From: Lolliginicoccus lacisalsi
GTDB lineage: Bacteria > Actinomycetota > Actinomycetes > Mycobacteriales > Mycobacteriaceae
Direction of reading: 5' to 3'
DNA: 64,000 nt
Assembly: GCF_014841105.1 (NCBI RefSeq)
Contig: NZ_JACYWE010000004.1
Coordinates: 1-64,000, forward strand
Numbering within the stretch: the first letter of the stretch is position 1; the number at the start of each line of letters is the position of its first letter. The position numbers and the translations under genes were made by a program. Shown piece after piece: positions 50,298 through 62,822 of the stretch. The notes beneath the pieces were generated by a model. It made no database searches, had not been told where the DNA came from, and was given only the letters and a program-made list of their open reading frames with translations.

Positions 50298-50703
50298 TGT
50301 GGTGCTCGTGTCGGGCCCGCTCGGTGCGGGCAAGACCGCGCTGGCCAGGGGGATCGCCGCGGGGCTAGGCGTGCAGGGCACGGTGAGCTCGCCGACGTTC
50401 ATCATCGCCCGCGAGCATCGGGCAGGCGCAAGCCGGCCCGGGGGCCTTGCGCCGGTCGCGCTGGTGCACGCGGACCTGTATCGGCTGGTGGGGGACGCTG
50501 AGCGCGCCCACGATGCGCACCTGGCGCTCGATGAGCTCGATGCCCTCGATCTTGACACTGAGCTCGAGGACGCGGTGCTCGTTGTCGAGTGGGGCGAGGG
50601 GCTCGTCGAGCGGCTCGTCGATCGCTATCTGTGGGTGCGGCTCGACCGCGACCGCGAGGACGAGACGAGGGTAGCTCGCTGGGAGTGGGTGGACGGAGCC
50701 TGA
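50191..50703 (+). CDS. tsaE: tRNA t6A biosynthesis ATPase TsaE
   Basis: TsaE is the ATPase partner of TsaB-TsaD in making N6-threonylcarbamoyladenosine at tRNA A37. The 170-residue product has the P-loop GPLGAGKTA (residues 42-50) and TVSSPTFIIAREH, then HADLYRL and VLVVEWGEGL. ATG 50191 is used; GTG 50218 would shorten the overlap with the hydrolase to 80 bases. Confidence 0.94.
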   Translation: MPDPKGPLPVYSEQLPTVQDTEAFGRRLADGLAAGDVVLVSGPLGAGKTALARGIAAGLGVQGTVSSPTFIIAREHRAGASRPGGLAPVALVHADLYRLVGDAERAHDAHLALDELDALDLDTELEDAVLVVEWGEGLVERLVDRYLWVRLDRDREDETRVARWEWVDGA

Positions 50704-50770
50704 GCGGCGGGCGCCCGTCGCGGGATGGGCGGGTCGGCAATGCCCGGCTTGGTGGGTATCCTCGGTAATC

Positions 50771-51496
50771 GTGCTTGTTCTCGCCGTTGATACCTCCACG
50801 CCCGCTGTCACCGCGGGCGTGGTGCAGCTCGACCCGCAGCGATCAGAGCTGACCGAGCTGTCGCGCCGCGTGACGGTCAACGCGCGCGCGCATGCTGAGG
50901 TGCTCACTCCGAGCATCGTGGAATGCCTGGAGGCAGCGGGCCGCGCGCTCCCCGCTCTCGATGCCGTGGTGGTGGGGACCGGCCCCGGGCCCTTCACTGG
51001 CCTGCGGGTCGGCATGGTTACCGGTGCCGCACTGGCTGATGCCCTCGGCATTCCCGTGCATGGCGCGTGCAGCCTCGATGCCATCGAGGCGCAGTGCCGG
51101 AGGGACGCTGGCGCGGCCCGGCGCGACGGAGGGGACGGCGCGGCGCCGGCCGATGCCGGTGAGCTGCTGGTGGTCACCGATGCGCGGCGCCGCGAGATCT
51201 ACTGGGCCCGCTACCGCGCGGGCGAGCGCATCGATGGTCCCGCCGTGAGCAAGCCTGCCGACGTGCAGCTCGGCGGCGCGACCCATGTCGCTGGATCGCC
51301 GTCGCACACCGTCTTGTTCGATGCCCCCGATCGCGGCGTCGCTAGCCCGACGCCGATCGGGCTGGTCGCTGCCGCCGCCTCCCTCCGCGCGGGGGCGGAG
51401 CCGGGACCGCTGGTCCCGCTGTACCTGCGCCGCCCGGACGCCACCGAGCCGAGCGCGATGAGGAACCCGCCGGGGACGTGGCGCTATGGTGCCTGA
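50771..51496 (+). CDS. tsaB: tRNA t6A biosynthesis protein TsaB
   Basis: TsaB is the dimerisation partner of TsaD. The 241-residue actin-like protein has VLAVDTSTPAVTAGVVQL at the start, NARAHAEVLTPSI and GTGPGPFTGLRVGMVTGAAL. It starts with GTG 50771 and overlaps rimI by 11 bases. Confidence 0.95.
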   Translation: MLVLAVDTSTPAVTAGVVQLDPQRSELTELSRRVTVNARAHAEVLTPSIVECLEAAGRALPALDAVVVGTGPGPFTGLRVGMVTGAALADALGIPVHGACSLDAIEAQCRRDAGAARRDGGDGAAPADAGELLVVTDARRREIYWARYRAGERIDGPAVSKPADVQLGGATHVAGSPSHTVLFDAPDRGVASPTPIGLVAAAASLRAGAEPGPLVPLYLRRPDATEPSAMRNPPGTWRYGA

Positions 51497-51974
51497 GCCC
51501 GCGACCGCGGCGGTTGATCTGCGGCCGCTTGCCACTGCCGATGCGCCCGCGTGCGCGCGGCTGGAGAAGCTGCTGTTCGCCTACGACAATCCCTGGCCGG
51601 CCTGGGCGTTCGCGCAGGAGCTCCGGGACCGGAACAACCACTATGTAGCGGCCGAGATCGACGGCGAGCTGGTGGGCTACGCGGGGATCGCGCTGCTCGG
51701 CGCGAGCCGGGATCCGGAGAACGAGGTCCACACCATCGGGGTAGCCCCCGAGCACCAGGGCAAGGGCATCGGCCGATTGCTCATCGCGGATCTCCTCGCT
51801 GTCGCGGACGTGCATGGCGGCCCGGTATTCCTCGATGTGCGCACGGACAATGCCGCGGCGCAGGGCCTGTACCGCAGCGTGGGCTTCGAGATCATCGGCC
51901 TGCGCAAGCGCTACTACCAGCCGAGCGGCGCCGATGCTTTCGTGATGAAGCGGGAAGGTGGGGGTCATGCCTGA
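51486..51974 (+). CDS. rimI: Ribosomal protein S18 alanine N-acetyltransferase
   Basis: RimI acetylates the N-terminus of S18. The 162-residue GNAT protein has the acetyl-CoA loop [19 protein letters not shown] and the C-terminal [22 protein letters not shown] 51486 lies inside the end of tsaB, and the stop overlaps tsaD. In mycobacteria the same tsaB-rimI-tsaD order occurs. Confidence 0.95.
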   Translation: MVPEPATAAVDLRPLATADAPACARLEKLLFAYDNPWPAWAFAQELRDRNNHYVAAEIDGELVGYAGIALLGASRDPENEVHTIGVAPEHQGKGIGRLLIADLLAVADVHGGPVFLDVRTDNAAAQGLYRSVGFEIIGLRKRYYQPSGADAFVMKREGGGHA

Positions 51975-53070
51975 TTGGGGCGACCGGGACACGATCACGG
52001 TGCTGGGGCTCGAGAGCTCCTGCGACGAGACGGGAGTGGGCATCGCGTCGGTGGTGCCGCGGGGCGAGAACGCGGGCACGGTGACGTTGCTGGCCGATGA
52101 GGTCGCGTCGAGCGTGGACGAGCATGCGCGGTTCGGTGGCGTGGTGCCGGAGATCGCGTCGCGGGCGCACCTCGAGGCCGTGGTGCCGACGATGCGGCGG
52201 GCGCTGGCAGCCGCGGGCATCGAGCGTCCCGATGCGGTGGCCGTGACGATCGGGCCGGGCCTCGCGGGCGCGCTGCTCGTGGGTGCCGCTGCGGCGAAGG
52301 CGTACGCGGCAGCCTGGAACGTGCCGTTCTATGCGATCAACCACCTGGGCGGGCATGTCGCGGTCGATGCGCTGGAGCATGGCCCGCTGCCCTCGTGCGT
52401 GGCGCTGCTCGTCTCGGGCGGGCATACGAGCCTGCTGCAAGTGCAGTCGCTGGCCGAGCCGATGGTCGAGCTGGGCTCGACCGTTGATGATGCGGCGGGG
52501 GAGGCGTACGACAAGGTCGCGCGCCTGCTTGGGCTCGGATACCCGGGCGGTCCCGTCGTCGATGAGCTCGCGCGCGGTGGCGATCCGCGGGCGATCGCCT
52601 TCCCCCGGGGGATGACCGGGCCGCGGGATGCGCGGCACGGGTTCTCGTTCTCGGGCCTGAAGACCGCGGTGGCCCGGCATCTCGAGTCGGCGCACCGGCG
52701 TGGCGAGCAGATCGATCGGGCGGATGTAGCGGCGTCCTTCCAGGAGGCGGTGGCGGACGTGCTGTCGATGAAGCTGGTGCGAGCGGCGCGCGACGCCGGT
52801 GTTGGCACGGTGGTCATCAGTGGGGGAGTGGCGGCGAACTCCCGCTTGCGCGCGCTCGCCGAGGAGCGGTGCGCGGCGGCGGGCCTGGAGCTCCGGGTGC
52901 CGCGGCCGCGATTGTGTACCGACAACGGTGCGATGATCGCGTCGCTAGGAGCTCACCTGATCGCGGCGGGAGCCCGGCCTTCGAGCTTGCTGGTGGCCAC
53001 CGATCCGGCGCTTTCGGTGCAGGTGAGCCAGGTGTCCGGACCTGTTCCCGGGCTATCGGTGCCGGTCTAG
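51967..53070 (+). CDS. tsaD: tRNA t6A threonylcarbamoyltransferase TsaD
   Basis: TsaD transfers the threonylcarbamoyl group to tRNA. The 367-residue ASKHA protein has [17 protein letters not shown] at the start, the metal His pair in NHLGGH (His126 and His130), [11 protein letters not shown] and [13 protein letters not shown] 51967 is used; GTG 51958 is an alternative. It overlaps rimI by 8 bases and ends the operon. Confidence 0.97.
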   Translation: MPDWGDRDTITVLGLESSCDETGVGIASVVPRGENAGTVTLLADEVASSVDEHARFGGVVPEIASRAHLEAVVPTMRRALAAAGIERPDAVAVTIGPGLAGALLVGAAAAKAYAAAWNVPFYAINHLGGHVAVDALEHGPLPSCVALLVSGGHTSLLQVQSLAEPMVELGSTVDDAAGEAYDKVARLLGLGYPGGPVVDELARGGDPRAIAFPRGMTGPRDARHGFSFSGLKTAVARHLESAHRRGEQIDRADVAASFQEAVADVLSMKLVRAARDAGVGTVVISGGVAANSRLRALAEERCAAAGLELRVPRPRLCTDNGAMIASLGAHLIAAGARPSSLLVATDPALSVQVSQVSGPVPGLSVPV

Positions 53071-53114
53071 CAGGTGGCGTTCGCTGCAAGCTAACGACAT
53101 TCCCAGCCGCCCGC

Positions 53115-53143
53115 TTGAGTGCTAGCACTCTCCTGTATAGAGT
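53115..53143 (+). promoter_or_regulatory. groES promoter
   Basis: TTGAGT (53115-53120) and TAGAGT (53138-53143) are separated by 17 bases. The promoter lies under the CIRCE operator. Confidence 0.65.
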
Positions 53144-53148
53144 GCTAG
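53122..53148 (+). promoter_or_regulatory. CIRCE operator (HrcA site)
   Basis: CTAGCACTC, 9 bases, then GAGTGCTAG match the CIRCE heat-shock element closely. It covers the -10 of the groES promoter, so HrcA would block transcription. The left arm is also part of a 14-base perfect palindrome (53117-53130), giving an extra half site. Confidence 0.92.
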
Positions 53149-53270
53149 GTGACGCAGAATTGGTCCCGGCACCCGCGACGACGGGGCTCGAAGACGTGTC
53201 GCGAATCGTAGATCGAACCGAGCTGCCCGCAACGGGCGGGCATCACACCCAATAACGTGGAGGGTTCAAC

Positions 53271-53573
53271 GTGGCGAGCGTGAACATCAAGCCGCTCGAG
53301 GACAAGATCCTCGTCCAGACGAACGAGGCGGAGACCACTACTGCTTCCGGTCTGGTCATCCCAGATACCGCCAAGGAGAAGCCTCAGGAAGGCACCGTCA
53401 TCGCAGTGGGCCCCGGCCGCTGGGACGATGCCGGCGCCAAGCGCATCCCGCTGGATGTGCAGGAAGGCGATGTCGTCATCTACAGCAAGTACGGTGGCAC
53501 CGAGATCAAGTACGCCGGCGAGGAGTACCTCATCCTCTCGGCCCGCGACATCCTCGCTGTCGTGTCCAAGTGA
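53271..53573 (+). CDS. groES: Co-chaperonin GroES
   Basis: GroES caps the GroEL folding chamber. The 100-residue product has [20 protein letters not shown], the mobile loop [18 protein letters not shown], and a C-terminal [18 protein letters not shown] 53271 follows a GTGGAGGG site. Transcription is controlled by the upstream CIRCE site. Confidence 0.99.
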   Translation: MASVNIKPLEDKILVQTNEAETTTASGLVIPDTAKEKPQEGTVIAVGPGRWDDAGAKRIPLDVQEGDVVIYSKYGGTEIKYAGEEYLILSARDILAVVSK

Positions 53574-53602
53574 CGCGTCCCCTGTAGATGTGACCCCCTT
53601 GT

Positions 53603-53651
53603 GCGAGCCCCGGAGGCGAGGCCAGTCAGGCCCTGGCCACCGGGGTTTCGC
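53603..53651 (+). terminator. Possible hairpin between groES and groEL1
   Basis: Imperfect arms around 53603-53613 and 53640-53651 flank an inner GGCC-rich repeat in the 153-base gap. It could attenuate groEL1 relative to groES, or mark processing. Confidence 0.35.
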
Positions 53652-53708
53652 ATTTTCCCAAGAGCTGGCAAGCGCGGGCATCGTGCCGACGCGCAGCCGG
53701 CCAGTTGA

Positions 53709-55337
<1,629 letters not shown>

Positions 55338-55357
55338 TCGGCTCCACAGCACGTAAT

Positions 55358-55389
55358 GGGTGCCAGCACCATGCGAGGTGCTGGCACCC
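55358..55389 (+). terminator. Terminator after groEL1
   Basis: A perfect 13-base-pair stem (55358-55370 with 55377-55389) has a 6-base loop and a short T run. It may also serve whiB3 on the other strand. Confidence 0.85.
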
Positions 55390-55410
55390 TTTACGTTGCA
55401 GCGGTGCGTT

Positions 55411-55704
55411 CTAGGCGATGTCGCGGGATTGCTTCATCCTGAGGTGATGGAGGCGCTCGGACTCTGACATGCCGCCCCAGATCCCGTAGGGCTCGCCGAC
55501 GGTCAGGGCGTGCTCCCGGCACTGCGCGAGCACGGGGCACCGGTAGCACAGCGCCTTGGCCCGGAGCTCGCGCTCGTGGCGCGCTCGCCCGCGCTCCCCA
55601 TCGGGGTGGAAGAAGACCGACGAGTCCACCCCGCGGCAGAGGCCGTGCCGCTGCCAATCCCAATGATCAATGATCGGCCCTGGGAGCTGGTGGGGCTGCG
55701 GCAT
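55411..55704 (-). CDS. whiB3: WhiB3-type iron-sulfur redox regulator
   Basis: WhiB3 senses redox and NO through a [4Fe-4S] cluster and controls lipid and virulence genes in mycobacteria. The 97-residue product has four ligands: Cys23 (GLCRG), Cys53, Cys56 and Cys62 (ALCYRCPVLAQC), followed by the GEPYGIWGGMSE turn. The N-terminus MPQPHQLPGP matches WhiB3. ATG 55704 follows AAAGGAGAA; an upstream 28-codon extension was rejected. The C-terminus is shorter than in M. tuberculosis. Confidence 0.93.
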   Translation of the reverse strand: MPQPHQLPGPIIDHWDWQRHGLCRGVDSSVFFHPDGERGRARHERELRAKALCYRCPVLAQCREHALTVGEPYGIWGGMSESERLHHLRMKQSRDIA

Positions 55705-56152
55705 ATCTTCTCCTTTGTCCTGCATGTCCGAATTAAGATCGGAAAGAAATCCCCTATGGAGCAACGAGAACAATTTGGGGTCGATCAAGCATCACCTTAT
55801 GTGCTGGAAAGAAAAGCCGTCAACCCTCTGGGTCGCGCCACGTGGCCGAGGCTGGTACCGCGGGCTGGCGAACCGTGGTCGCCGTGCAAGGGGTGGTCCG
55901 GCGACAGTCCGGTAGTGGCGTATAATCCCAGTTCAAACGTGTTCCGCATGATTCGTTCCCCATCGTCTCGACGGATGGCTGCGCGGCCTCGTGCCCGCGT
56001 GATGAAAAATTTTTGACCAAAATCACACGGCCCAGCGAGTATTCAACCATGGCAATAGTTTCATCTAGTTTAAAATTTGTTAACCGGAGCGTGAACGGAA
56101 GGCCGGGGCGTGGCCTGGAGGCGCATTCGGGACCAGTGGGAAGGAGCGAGGC
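55705..56152. other. Divergent whiB3 control region with AT-rich segment
   Basis: No gene is visible in these 448 bases. The left half holds the whiB3 promoter. Bases 56001-56090 are unusually AT-rich (34 G/C of 90 by my count), with runs such as AAAAATTTTT and TTTAAAATTTG, possibly a promoter or regulator-binding zone for the gene at 56153. Confidence 0.55.
55794..55823 (-). promoter_or_regulatory. whiB3 promoter
   Basis: On the minus strand TTGACG (55823-55818) and TAAGGT (55799-55794) are separated by 18 bases, about 90 bases before whiB3. Confidence 0.6.
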
Positions 56153-56932
56153 ATGCAGCCATGCGAGCGCGCGGGCGGCGGAGGCCTCGAGGAGTGGACG
56201 CGGGCAGTGAGCCTCGGTGCCAGTGGTTCCTACGCGGCTGCCTGGAGCCTGCTCGAGGACATCGAGCGCGCTTCCGCTTCAGCCGGGGAGGGAGCGCTGC
56301 GATCGCTCGCGCTGAGCACCGCGGCATCGCTCGACCGCCAGCTCGGTCACTACCGGCGCGCAGCGGTGCGCGATGGCGCCGCCGTGCAAGTGGCGCTGAT
56401 CGCGGGCGGTGAGACGGTCCGCCCAGGGCTTGCTGACGAGGCGTGGTGCGATGCGATGACCGGGCTCGCGGCCGACATGCTCGGTTCCTTCCGGATCGGC
56501 GCGGCCGATGCCCTGCTCGGTCGCGTGCAGCAGCGGCTGGGCGCGGCCCCGGCCGGCACGATGTGGCGGCAGCGCGTGCGGCTCTCCTGGGTGCGGGCCG
56601 AGCGGGCACTGTTCACCGGGGCAGGAGCATCCATGATCGCCGTGGCGCGGGGCGCGGTGAGCGCCTCGGTGAAGGCAGGATCGGAGCGGCATCGGATCAA
56701 GTCGGAGCTCATCCTGGCTGCCACGCTTGGTGCCGACGGGCACATTGGCGACTCGTTCGATATCGGCGCGCGATGCCATCGCGATGCCACGAGCGCTGGC
56801 CTGATGCCGCTTGCCTGGGCATCGGCGATGCTGTTGTCAAGCGATCCGTCCCCCGAGCAGTCACGATGGTGGCAGGAGCGGGCCAATGCGGCCAGGCAGG
56901 CCATCGAGCGGAGAGGCGGGAGGTTCGCATGA
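56153..56932 (+). CDS. Conserved helical protein, Rv3415c-like
   Basis: This 259-residue protein is rich in Ala and predicted almost wholly helical, with TPR-like stretches such as SGSYAAAWSLLEDIERAS and SLALSTAASLDRQLGHYRRA. It matches Rv3415c by position beside whiB3 and sigD and by size. It has no membrane helix or catalytic motif I can see. It may be a scaffold. ATG 56153 follows GGAGCGAGGC. Confidence 0.75.
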   Translation: MQPCERAGGGGLEEWTRAVSLGASGSYAAAWSLLEDIERASASAGEGALRSLALSTAASLDRQLGHYRRAAVRDGAAVQVALIAGGETVRPGLADEAWCDAMTGLAADMLGSFRIGAADALLGRVQQRLGAAPAGTMWRQRVRLSWVRAERALFTGAGASMIAVARGAVSASVKAGSERHRIKSELILAATLGADGHIGDSFDIGARCHRDATSAGLMPLAWASAMLLSSDPSPEQSRWWQERANAARQAIERRGGRFA

Positions 56933-57035
56933 GCGGGCTGCAGTTGGCTCACCGGGAGCCCGGAGTCAGTGGCTGCCGGTATTGTCGTATGGATACCAAT
57001 CACACGCTGGCAACCCAAGGGCGCGACCTCGACGT

Positions 57036-57713
57036 ATGACTGAAGCACACAAGCTGGCCCCCGGTGGGGACACACCTGGAGATGGTGCGCGCGACCCTCG
57101 GGACCCGCGTGTAACACCTGCTCCTCATCATGCGATGAAACTGACAGATGAGGAGCTCACGCTTGCCGTCGCTGCAGCCAGCAAAGGCGACAGGAGGGCT
57201 CTCTCGACTGTTTTGGAGTCGATCCGCCCCCCGTTGTTCCGCTATTGCCGGGCTCGGATCGGTTTGGGAGAGCGCGGGAACGTTTCCGCCGACGATGTGG
57301 CTCAGGAGGTGTGCATGGCCGTCATGACAGCCCTGCCCCGGTATCGGGACCAGGGGCGCCCGTTCATGTCGTTCGTCTATGGCATCGCCGCCCACAAGGT
57401 CGCGGACGCGCACCGCGGTACAGCGCGGAATCGGCAGGACCCGACAGCCGATATGCCAGATTTCGCCTCGTCCGAACAGGGGCCCGAGGACCACGCGTTG
57501 CTCGGTGAATCCTCCCGACGGGTGCAGGAGCTCCTGGACTCTCTCTCGCCGGAGCAGCGGGAAATACTCATCCTCCGCGTCATCGAGGGGGTCTCGGCCG
57601 CCGAGGCCGCGGAGATCGTTGGCAGTACCGCTGGTGCCGTGCGCGTGGCACAGCACCGGGCTCTGGCAAAGCTGAAGAAATCAATGGGGAGAGTAGGTGA
57701 AATCGATGGCTAG
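57036..57713 (+). CDS. sigD: RNA polymerase sigma factor SigD
   Basis: SigD is an ECF-type sigma factor of mycobacteria linked to starvation. The 225-residue product has region 2 (FRYCRARIGLGERGNVSADD, DDVAQEVCMAVMTALPRYRD, FMSFVYGIAAHKVADAHR) and region 4 (LSPEQREILILRVIEGVSAAE, STAGAVRVAQHRALAKLKK). ATG 57036 is used; ATG 57135 (MKLTDEEL) is a shorter option. rsdA overlaps its end. Confidence 0.95.
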   Translation: MTEAHKLAPGGDTPGDGARDPRDPRVTPAPHHAMKLTDEELTLAVAAASKGDRRALSTVLESIRPPLFRYCRARIGLGERGNVSADDVAQEVCMAVMTALPRYRDQGRPFMSFVYGIAAHKVADAHRGTARNRQDPTADMPDFASSEQGPEDHALLGESSRRVQELLDSLSPEQREILILRVIEGVSAAEAAEIVGSTAGAVRVAQHRALAKLKKSMGRVGEIDG

Positions 57714-58938
57714 GCGCAATGACGACGGCGAGACCGGCGACCGCGTCGGCCGCGATCCAGGGGACCTGTCGCAGGGGGTTGGCCAGGGCGAGGATGCCTC
57801 GATTCCTGACATCGGGGAATTGCTCGCGGACGACGCGTTCCTCGACGCGCTCGCGCAAGGCACCGAGCAGGATGCTGCGTCCGAGGACGCCGCCATGCTC
57901 GCGAGCCTTCTCGGGGACTGGCGGAACGACATCATGTCGGCACCACTTCCGCCCGCCCCGTCGCTCGATGAGGTGGAGGCCGCGATCCAGCACGCCTCCG
58001 CTCCCGTAGCCGTGGCCCCGCTCGCGGGCCGGCAGAGCGGCCATGATCGGCGCAGCAGGTGGCTATCGAGCGTCGCTGGTGTCGCTGCGGCCGCAGCGGT
58101 GGTCCTCGGTGGGCTTGCCGTGGTGTCGCAGGACGCGCAGCCCGGAGATCCGCTCTGGGGCTTCCGCGAGCAAATCCACGGCTCGAACGAGACGACGGTA
58201 ATGGTCGCGGGCTTGTGGGATGAGCTCGAGCAGGCCGAGAGCGCGCTCGAATCGGGGGACGTGGCACAGGTGCAACGCATCCTCAGCGAGGTGGCGCCCC
58301 GGATCAGTCAGCTCCAAGGGTCCGACCAGGACACGCTGAACAGCAAGTTCCAGCAGCTGAGCGAGGATCTCCAGCAGAACTCGGGCGATCGTGGCCAGGT
58401 GCTCGATATGCCTCGCCCCGAGGTTCCCGTTGTCACCTCGGACGAGGTGACGCGAGCGCCCATAGAGGATTTGCTGCCCACTAACGTCGTGATCCCAGGC
58501 CTGCCTACTGACCTGCCGACACAGCTCCCCACTGGGTTGCCAGTGCCGGATTTCACGATTGACCCGGAGGTCCTCTCGTCCTTCCCGTGGTTCCCGGGCA
58601 CGAACGACCCGGTGGCGACCGGTGCGAGCCAGCCGCCGGCGACGACGACCGGGCAGAACGGCACGAGCACTGCGCCGACAACCACCACCACGGGAGCTGC
58701 TCCAACGACCACCGGGTCGTCCACCACGACCACGGGCGCGAGCCCGACCACCAGTAGCGCGCGCCCGACCTCTCCCCGGGCGTCCGCTACCACCGCTTCG
58801 GCACCGGTCACCGATGACGTCAAGGAAGAGCTCGCCGACGTCACGAACCCGACCAGCGACGCGGCGACCGAGATGCCAGGGGAGGCGACCGAGGTGCCCC
58901 GGCCGCCGATCACGATCCCCGGCTTCCCCGGTTCCTAG
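57706..58938 (+). CDS. rsdA: Anti-sigma-D factor RsdA
   Basis: RsdA holds SigD at the membrane until proteolysis releases it. The 410-residue product has an N-terminal sigma-binding region (IGELLADDAFLDALAQGTE and MLASLLGDWRNDI), one membrane helix (WLSSVAGVAAAAAVVLGGLAV, about residues 121-141) and a long extracytoplasmic Thr/Pro-rich domain. The Thr-rich stretch around residues 310-365 looks like a wall-spanning linker. It is about 110 residues longer than Rv3413c. ATG 57706 overlaps sigD by 8 bases; GTG 57697 is possible. Confidence 0.9.
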   Translation: MARRNDDGETGDRVGRDPGDLSQGVGQGEDASIPDIGELLADDAFLDALAQGTEQDAASEDAAMLASLLGDWRNDIMSAPLPPAPSLDEVEAAIQHASAPVAVAPLAGRQSGHDRRSRWLSSVAGVAAAAAVVLGGLAVVSQDAQPGDPLWGFREQIHGSNETTVMVAGLWDELEQAESALESGDVAQVQRILSEVAPRISQLQGSDQDTLNSKFQQLSEDLQQNSGDRGQVLDMPRPEVPVVTSDEVTRAPIEDLLPTNVVIPGLPTDLPTQLPTGLPVPDFTIDPEVLSSFPWFPGTNDPVATGASQPPATTTGQNGTSTAPTTTTTGAAPTTTGSSTTTTGASPTTSSARPTSPRASATTASAPVTDDVKEELADVTNPTSDAATEMPGEATEVPRPPITIPGFPGS

Positions 58939-58946
58939 CTGATCAG

Positions 58947-58996
58947 CAATAGCCAGGCCCCTGCTCGGGTTCATCCGGGCAGGGGCCTGGCTATTG
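58947..58996. terminator. Bidirectional terminator after rsdA
   Basis: A perfect 18-base-pair stem (58947-58964 with 58979-58996) has a 14-base loop. It lies between the convergent rsdA and DUF5319 gene. Confidence 0.88.
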
Positions 58997-59098
58997 TGCT
59001 GGTGGAAGAAGGACCGCCATCGTGTGCGCGGCGCATCCAGCAAGTCCCACGGGACCAAAATGGACAGCGGGCCGCGCGCTCCGGGCAGCCTGCTGGGG

Positions 59099-59533
59099 TC
59101 ACATGTCGCTGCCGCCCTGGATCCAGGAACGGTAGATGCCGCGATGCTGCGGCGAAACGTCGCTCATCACGCCATCGGCATAGCCGCGGCAGTAGTCCCA
59201 CGTGACGTAGGCATCGGGATTTGGATCGAAGGCAGGCTCATGAGGGCGGACGGTTCCGTCCTCGAGCAGCTGCAGCAGGTTCGCGCGCAGCATGTCCCAG
59301 TCATGGAAGTGATCGCGCTGGCAGTCCTCGCACAGCACCACGAGCCCGCGGATTCCCCGATGCGCTAGCAATGCCTCGTACACGGCGAGGTCCTGCAGGT
59401 CTTCCTCGATGGCCATGCGTTCGTGCGGGTCGAGTGGCTGCCCCGGCTCGAGCGAGTCGAGGGCCGAAGCAGGGTCTTGCGGATCGTCGGCGAACGGATC
59501 CGGCGGTAAACCAGGTGGTAGATGATCGCGCAC
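59099..59533 (-). CDS. DUF5319 protein, Rv3412-like
   Basis: This 144-residue acidic cytoplasmic protein matches Rv3412 in DHLPPGLPPDPFADDPQDPA, LAVYEALLAHRGIRGLVVLC, DWDMLRANLLQLLEDGTVRP and DYCRGYADGVMSDVSPQ. Cys residues occur in LCEDCQ (a CxxC) and DYCRG, a possible metal site. GTG 59533 is the start that gives the family N-terminus. Function unknown; it is convergent with rsdA and divergent from guaB2. Confidence 0.88.
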   Translation of the reverse strand: MRDHLPPGLPPDPFADDPQDPASALDSLEPGQPLDPHERMAIEEDLQDLAVYEALLAHRGIRGLVVLCEDCQRDHFHDWDMLRANLLQLLEDGTVRPHEPAFDPNPDAYVTWDYCRGYADGVMSDVSPQHRGIYRSWIQGGSDM

Positions 59534-61449
<1,916 letters not shown>

Positions 61450-61554
61450 TGCCTACTCCGGGCCGTTACACCCCTGCAGCGGCCCGGTCATGGGGGCGCA
61501 GCGCGCCCATTATTGCGGGCAACGAGCAGGGACACAGCAGAGAAGGGAACGCGG

Positions 61555-62688
61555 GTGCAGGACCACGTAGAGATCGGCATGGGGCGTTCCGCGCGACGTA
61601 CCTACGAGCTCGCGGACATCAATATTGTTCCTTCCCGCCGGACCCGGTCCGCCAAGGAGGTGTCCACGGCATGGCAGCTCGATGCCTACAAGTTCGAGAT
61701 GCCTGTCCTGGCGCACCCGACGGATGCTGTGGTCTCCCCCAGCATGGCCATCGAGCTGGGCAAGCGCGGCGGGCTCGGTGTGCTCAACGCCGAAGGGCTC
61801 TGGGGCCGCCACGCGGACGTCGATGCGCGCCTGGCGGAGGTTGTCGGCCTCGCTGACGATGAGGTCCATCCGACCGAGGCGATCCGCAGGCTCCAGGAGC
61901 TGCACGCGGCGCCCATCAAGACGGGCTTGCTCGGCGCAGCGGTCGCGCAGGTCCGCGATGCCGGGGTCACCACGGCGGTCCGGGTGAGCCCGCAGAACGC
62001 CCGGTGGCTCACCCCCGTGCTGCTCGAGGCCGGGATCGACCTGCTCGTCATCCAGGGCACCATCATCTCGGCCGAGCATGTGTCCACCAATGAGCCGCTG
62101 AACCTGAAGCGGTTCATCGCGGAGCTCGACATCCCGGTGGTTGCTGGCGGTGTCAGTGATCACCGCACTGCCCTGCACCTGATGCGCACTGGCGCTGCTG
62201 GCGTCATCGTGGGCTACGGCGCGTCGGCGGCCACCACGACGCGCGAGGTCCTCGGTATCGGCGTGCCGATGGCCACCGCGATCGCGGATGCCGCCGCTGC
62301 CCGGCGCGAGTACCTCGACGAGACCGGCGGCCGCTACGTGCATGTCATCGCTGACGGTGACCTGCATTCCTCCAGCGATGTCGCCAAAGCCATCGCCTGC
62401 GGCGCGGACGCGGTCTCGCTGGGATCGCTGCTCGCGGCGGCGCGGGAGGCGCCCGGCATGGGGTGGTACTGGCCGTCCGTCGCGGCCCATCCCTCGATGC
62501 CGCGCGGGACCATCGCCCGGTTCTACGACAAGAACGAGCAAGCGCCGCTCGACAATGTCCTCAACGGCCCCTCGCACGATCCGTTCGGGTCCACCAACAT
62601 CGTGGGTGGATTGCGCCGGGCCATGGCCAAGGCCGGGTACTCGGACCTGAAGGAGTTCCAGAAGGTCGGGCTGTCGGTCCGGGGCTGA
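61555..62688 (+). CDS. guaB3: GuaB3 family IMP dehydrogenase-like protein
   Basis: This 377-residue TIM-barrel protein matches GuaB3: it starts VQDHVEIGMGRSARRTYELA and has LDAYKFEMPVLAHPTDAVVS, AGGVSDHRTALHLMRTGAAG and GGRYVHVIADGDLHSSSDVA. CBS domains are absent, and the catalytic Cys loop of IMPDH is replaced by IQGTIISAEHVS. It is therefore not a normal IMPDH; some GuaB3 proteins have been proposed as GMP reductases. GTG 61555 follows AGAAGGG. Confidence 0.93.
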   Translation: MQDHVEIGMGRSARRTYELADINIVPSRRTRSAKEVSTAWQLDAYKFEMPVLAHPTDAVVSPSMAIELGKRGGLGVLNAEGLWGRHADVDARLAEVVGLADDEVHPTEAIRRLQELHAAPIKTGLLGAAVAQVRDAGVTTAVRVSPQNARWLTPVLLEAGIDLLVIQGTIISAEHVSTNEPLNLKRFIAELDIPVVAGGVSDHRTALHLMRTGAAGVIVGYGASAATTTREVLGIGVPMATAIADAAAARREYLDETGGRYVHVIADGDLHSSSDVAKAIACGADAVSLGSLLAAAREAPGMGWYWPSVAAHPSMPRGTIARFYDKNEQAPLDNVLNGPSHDPFGSTNIVGGLRRAMAKAGYSDLKEFQKVGLSVRG

Positions 62689-62822
62689 TCCCGCGACAGG
62701 CCCCCGGGGTGAACGACGAGCTGGCAGACCGGGCCCGGGTTTCCTGGGTCCGGGACGATGAGAGGGGCGCGGAGTACCCTAGGCCGTGGAGAGCTTTTCG
62801 ACGACCCTTCAGGGGGAGATCC

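Noticed and set aside
62700-62822. SigF-type promoter (GTTT and GGGTAT) before rsbW
   Set aside because: No pair with correct spacing was found.
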